A model generated the notes under the pieces. That model saw only the letters and a program-made list of their open reading frames with translations. It ran no database searches and was not told the DNA's origin. From JBMNTQ01 sp050945815 (GTDB lineage: Bacteria > Bacillota > Clostridia > Christensenellales > JBMNTQ01), in the NCBI GenBank assembly GCA_050945815.1, contig JBMNTQ010000096.1, forward strand, positions 1-7,641: a stretch of 7,641 nt of DNA, in the 5' to 3' direction. Within the stretch, counting starts at the first letter, position 1, and the number at the start of each line of letters is the position of its first letter. This document shows, piece by piece, positions 4,737 to 7,641 of the stretch. The position numbers and the translations under genes were made by a program.

Positions 4737-5942
4737 TTATGCGGCCTCTTTTCCCACGCTATGATGCCTGGGTAAAAATATAGCCGTAACACCGGAAAGG
4801 ATCGTACACAAAGCCGGTATAGCCATCATCGCCCCCATCCCCAGCGCGCTGGCCGTTATCCCCATCAACAGCGGTACTACGGCAACGGCAAGATACAAGC
4901 CGATGAAAGCAAGGCTCGACGCCAGCCCGGAGTTCTCCTTATACCAACCGCTTATTAAGCCCACTCCCCGCGGCAAGGAAGGCGCATTCAAGCAGCCGGA
5001 CAAAAACACACAGCCCATCATAACGTAGTAATTCCCCGACAATATCCCCACAGCAAGAGCCACGCCCGCAGCTATCCCGCCCCACATCAGCACAGGCTTT
5101 GTCTGCAGCCGTTTAAGGGGCGAAACCGCAAACAAAAAGCGTACGATCCCCGCGCCCAGCCAATAAGCCGTAACGCCAATCCCGCCCATAACCGGCCCAA
5201 CGTTAAACACATCGCTCAAGTATTTGGTAATCCAAACAATAACCCCGCCCTGGTAGCCCGCAAACAAGAAAATACTCAGGGCAGCCAGCCATACATTCTT
5301 ATCCTTTAAAAAGCGCTTAAACGTCCCCTTCTCACGCCTCTCTGTCTGCTGGCTATGGATGACTTTCATAGCAGGGCGCATCTTAAAATACGCGATTCCA
5401 TACAAAACAAATACGACCAACAGCAAAATCCCCACCGCAGTATAGATATCTTGCCAAGGCGTCCCCGCCTCCACAGCCGTCCCCGCAACAATGGGAATTA
5501 AAATAGCCCCGATGGGCGAAATGCTATGCAGCAGGCTCAACAACGCGTCCCGCTTTTCCTGGTGTATATCCGGTATAATGGCATTGGACGTTACATCCAC
5601 CGTCGCAATCGTAATGCCAAACAAAAGAAACAGCATCATAAACAGCGCATACGGCGGCGCCGTCCCGATCAGCAGCACGCAGGCAGCAGCCATAAAAACA
5701 GGCAGCATATGAAACAAGGGCTTATTGATGCGGTCAATCAGAAAGGTCAATAAAATAATTCCGATGGTTCCCCCAATATTCTGATACATAGACATCAGCC
5801 CGCCGCCATCCAGGCTTATATGATAATGGCCCATAATATCCCCAAGGATCAAGCCCAGCATACTGTTCCCCATCGTTATGGACAAAACCGTACAAGCTAA
5901 AATAACCGTATACAGGTACAACCATGTCTTTTTTTGCGCCAC
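4737..5942 (-). CDS. Major facilitator superfamily transporter
   Basis: A 401-residue integral membrane protein with about 12 hydrophobic segments in two halves. They are split by a basic cytoplasmic loop at about 187-215 (KMRPAMKVIHSQQTERREK). A degenerate MFS motif A follows TM2 (FLIDRINKP, residues 67-75). Length and topology are typical of MFS symporters. GTG 5942 is the start because AAGGAGG (5951-5957) sits exactly 8 nt upstream; the TTG at 6011 would add a hydrophilic, Gly-rich stretch that looks non-coding. The gene lies between two intrinsic terminators and so is probably monocistronic, with its own leader. It follows the 4-hydroxybutyrate dehydrogenase gene, so uptake or export of a small organic acid is possible, but substrate cannot be read from sequence. 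Sugar or drug transport is not excluded. Confidence 0.85.
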   Translation of the reverse strand: MAQKKTWLYLYTVILACTVLSITMGNSMLGLILGDIMGHYHISLDGGGLMSMYQNIGGTIGIILLTFLIDRINKPLFHMLPVFMAAACVLLIGTAPPYALFMMLFLLFGITIATVDVTSNAIIPDIHQEKRDALLSLLHSISPIGAILIPIVAGTAVEAGTPWQDIYTAVGILLLVVFVLYGIAYFKMRPAMKVIHSQQTERREKGTFKRFLKDKNVWLAALSIFLFAGYQGGVIVWITKYLSDVFNVGPVMGGIGVTAYWLGAGIVRFLFAVSPLKRLQTKPVLMWGGIAAGVALAVGILSGNYYVMMGCVFLSGCLNAPSLPRGVGLISGWYKENSGLASSLAFIGLYLAVAVVPLLMGITASALGMGAMMAIPALCTILSGVTAIFLPRHHSVGKEAA

Positions 5943-6320
5943 AGTCCGTTCCTCCTTACCTGCACGCCCGTGCTCCGCATTGCCCCCAACCCCATCGAAC
6001 TTCTGCCCCAACCGACGGCCCTATGCCAACCGGCCCCCAGCCCAAATCAAGCAAAACCCCCGCTTCTCTCCGCACGCCTGCGGCTGTATCGTAAAGCGGC
6101 ATCTACCCTCCAAAAACAATGCGGAAGATTCCTTCTGTCATTGCAGATGCCCGTGTCCACACGTCCCTTGCATCTCACGGCCAAGCCCGAGCCAGCGTGG
6201 ATTCTTCCACAGTAATAATATATCTAATCTCCCCAAAATGCAACTGGTTCCCCCGGCAAACAAGCCCATTTTCCGCCCAATTATCCCCGCTTCGGAGAAC
6301 CGCCCGCCCCTGATGCAAGC
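5943..6320. other. Leader region of the MFS gene
   Basis: About 380 nt without a credible gene; frames open here on both strands are compositional shadows. On the minus strand it holds a candidate promoter (6215-6243), a perfect hairpin over the start site (6197-6210, GTGGA/TCCAC), a larger stem-loop (6145-6175, AGATGC/GCATCT with an inner CGTG/CACG), and a small CCGC/GCGG hairpin near 6070-6083. The long structured leader suggests regulation, but I recognise no riboswitch class. Confidence 0.45.
6215..6243 (-). promoter_or_regulatory. Candidate promoter of the MFS gene
   Basis: TTGCAT (6238-6243) and TATTAT (6215-6220) on the minus strand are 17 nt apart. The -10 matches 5 of 6 bases, the -35 only TTG. 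Transcription would begin near 6208, within the small palindrome GTGGA-AGAA-TCCAC, leaving a leader of about 265 nt. Confidence 0.4.
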
Positions 6321-6352
6321 AAAACCGCACGGCTCTATGTCCGCGCGGTTTT
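6321..6352 (-). terminator. Strong intrinsic terminator after the 4-hydroxybutyrate dehydrogenase gene
   Basis: AAAACCGC (6321-6328) and GCGGTTTT (6345-6352) pair perfectly. The stem continues through a G-U pair into a CGG/CCG inner stem, about 12 bp in all, with an 8-nt loop. It starts 54 nt after the stop codon and ends in TTTT on the minus strand. The A/T symmetry makes it potentially bidirectional. Confidence 0.85.
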
Positions 6353-6406
6353 ATACCTCGGTCTATCTGCCGTATTTCTACAGCCGCTGTTTCCGGCCGG
6401 CTTGGC

Positions 6407-7507
6407 TCACAGACAGCTTTCAAAAATCTCCCGTATGTCCTCCTGCGTCAGCTCCACCGGGTTATTGCCCAGCAAACGCTGCTGGTTGGCAACAACGCTC
6501 GCCGCCATTTCAGCACACTTGTCCCGATCCGCCCCCAAACTGCCCAAGGTCTGGTTATCATAAACCTTGCCCAGTAAATCAAAGAGCTCCCTCCACACAT
6601 CACCGTCGCCCAGCACCCCTGTCAACACATCCTCCAAAGGCGAAAGGTCCGCGCCCTTTCGGCGGTATGCGGCAAACACAGCCTGAAAAACCATATAGTT
6701 GGCCTTGCCATGGGGCACATGATATCCGCCGCCAATGGGATAGCTCAAAGCATGCACAGCGGCACAACCGGCATTACCGAAGGCAATGCCCGCCATGGTG
6801 CTGGCCTCCAAATAGGGCTGCATATCCTCAGGCAAATCCCGCTTACCGGTCGCTGCAAGCTGCCCATAGCCCCGCAAAATCATCTCGATGGCGCTGCGGC
6901 CCATACTACGGGTAAAAGCGTTGGCCTTAGGGGAAACATAGCTCTCCACAGCATGGATCAGTGCGTCAATGCTGCTGGTAGCAAACACCTCATAAGGCAA
7001 GGTAGACAGCATGCTGCCAATCAACACAGCCTCGTCCGGAAAAAGCGCAGGCACAGCCAAGCCAATCTTGGTATCCTTCTTCACAAAGCCAATGATGGAA
7101 ATGCCGGTTACCTCACTGCCCGTACCGCAGGTAGTAGGAATAATCAACAGCTTGCGCTTTCTGGACAGGTTCGCACCCCGATCAAAAATCTCCTCACAGC
7201 GCAGGTCATCGCCAAACACAAACAGTTTGGCAATATCAATCACCGTCCCGCCGCCAACGGCAATGATGCGTTCATAGTCCTTGCCGTCGATAGCCGCCAG
7301 CATAGCGTCCACCATCTCGTCACTAGGCTCTCCCTGCCCATAGTTCTCCTGGTACAACACATCACAAGGCACAGCCTCCCCCTTCAAAGCCGGCTGCAAA
7401 ACATATGCATTCGTAACGATCAAATCCTTAGCTCCCACCTGCCACTCGCGAAAAAAATCCAGCAGGCTGTCCGCACTGGTGATAGCGGGTTTCACAGAAA
7501 AATTCAT
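6407..7507 (-). CDS. 4hbD: NAD-dependent 4-hydroxybutyrate dehydrogenase (iron-containing alcohol dehydrogenase family)
   Basis: A 366-residue group III alcohol dehydrogenase, full length for the family. The N-terminal dinucleotide domain has AVGGGTVIDIAK (residues 83-94) and PTTCGTGSEVT (124-134). The metal ligands are Asp181 and His185 (SIDALIHA), His252 (VHALSYPIGG) and His266 (YHVPHGKAN), with usual spacing. From memory, long stretches match clostridial 4-hydroxybutyrate dehydrogenase (YGQGEPSDEM, IAFGNAG, SYPIGGGYHVPHG). The enzyme interconverts succinate semialdehyde and 4-hydroxybutyrate with NAD(H) in the cytoplasm, in succinate- or GABA-to-butyrate fermentation. The ATG at 7507 is chosen because GGAGGG lies 9 nt upstream; the TTG at 7537 has no ribosome site. 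A strong terminator follows. Partner genes (CoA-transferase, dehydratase, succinate semialdehyde dehydrogenase) would be sought just beyond the right edge. Another substrate within the family is possible but less likely. Confidence 0.9.
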   Translation of the reverse strand: MNFSVKPAITSADSLLDFFREWQVGAKDLIVTNAYVLQPALKGEAVPCDVLYQENYGQGEPSDEMVDAMLAAIDGKDYERIIAVGGGTVIDIAKLFVFGDDLRCEEIFDRGANLSRKRKLLIIPTTCGTGSEVTGISIIGFVKKDTKIGLAVPALFPDEAVLIGSMLSTLPYEVFATSSIDALIHAVESYVSPKANAFTRSMGRSAIEMILRGYGQLAATGKRDLPEDMQPYLEASTMAGIAFGNAGCAAVHALSYPIGGGYHVPHGKANYMVFQAVFAAYRRKGADLSPLEDVLTGVLGDGDVWRELFDLLGKVYDNQTLGSLGADRDKCAEMAASVVANQQRLLGNNPVELTQEDIREIFESCL

Positions 7508-7543
7508 AGCCCATATCCCTCCATATAAATTTATCAACTTGGC

Positions 7544-7578
7544 TGCCGGTCCTATCCGTCACCGGCATCAAATTTGAT
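7544..7578 (-). promoter_or_regulatory. Hairpin and adjoining 12-bp palindrome upstream of 4hbD
   Basis: TGCCGGT and ACCGGCA (7544-7550, 7561-7567) form a perfect 7-bp stem with a 10-nt loop. It abuts the perfect palindrome ATCAAATTTGAT (7567-7578). No T-run follows the hairpin, so it is not a clear terminator. It could be an operator, an mRNA-processing or stability stem within an operon, or a weak attenuator. No good promoter is visible between here and the 4hbD start. Confidence 0.35.
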
Positions 7579-7641
7579 CCTCAACTATCGTAAAGCTGCG
7601 CTCCCATGCCCAGCCAAGGCCCGGCCCCGCTTCGTCTTTCT
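7568..7641 (-). CDS. Possible C-terminal end of an upstream gene (partial)
   Basis: One minus-strand frame enters from the right edge and ends at TGA (7568-7570), with about 24 codons reading DEAGPGLGWAWERSFTIVED then QI. A second frame is also open and ends at 7581 with GMGAQLYDS, so the true frame cannot be chosen from so little sequence. If real, the gene would end 61 nt before the 4hbD start and might share its operon. Confidence 0.25.
   Translation of the reverse strand, partial: KDEAGPGLGWAWERSFTIVEDQI

Noticed and set aside
5878..6915. A 345-codon plus-strand frame
   Set aside because: It overlaps the start of the MFS gene and the end of 4hbD in antisense, and its composition (very rich in Pro, His, Arg and Ser) is typical of a shadow frame.
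6710..7528. A 272-codon plus-strand frame
   Set aside because: It is wholly antisense to the well-supported 4hbD gene and has no family motif.

Overview
All convincing genes in this window lie on the minus strand. The sequence looks like a chromosomal segment of an anaerobic Firmicute, probably a gut-type Clostridia. The reasons are strong Shine-Dalgarno sites (AAGGAGG, GGAGGG) with about 8 nt spacing, frequent GTG starts, mid GC, and a 4-hydroxybutyrate dehydrogenase very like the clostridial enzyme. I see no tRNA, rRNA, CRISPR array, phage gene or complete insertion sequence.

In transcription order (high to low coordinates): a possible C-terminal scrap of an upstream gene (7568-7641); NAD-dependent 4-hydroxybutyrate dehydrogenase (7507-6407), closed by a strong intrinsic terminator (6321-6352); a leader of about 270 nt with a candidate promoter and hairpins; a 12-TM MFS transporter (5942-4737), closed by a 12-bp-stem terminator (4655-4692); about 370 nt with no gene; a promoter overlapping a perfect palindromic operator (4268-4287); a cysteine-free DUF2249 plus carboxymuconolactone-decarboxylase-like protein (4189-3503); a gene-free stretch of about 860 nt full of hairpins and repeated CTATCCACA 9-mers; a decayed remnant of a membrane sensor protein (2639-2310); a membrane-anchored transglutaminase-like protein (2275-1088); and a lipoprotein (905-262) split into two frames, most likely by a one-base frameshift.

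The dehydrogenase points to succinate or GABA fermentation through 4-hydroxybutyrate towards butyrate. The transporter next to it could move a substrate of that route, but each gene has its own terminator, so the link is positional only. The transglutaminase-like protein and the lipoprotein would both act at or outside the membrane and may be co-transcribed. Both lie downstream of the sensor remnant, whose extended -10 promoter may now drive them.

No obvious new multi-gene system is visible. The points most worth a second look are the operator at 4268-4287, the Cys-less DUF2249/CMD protein, the structured gene-free stretch at 2860-3400, and the two broken genes.
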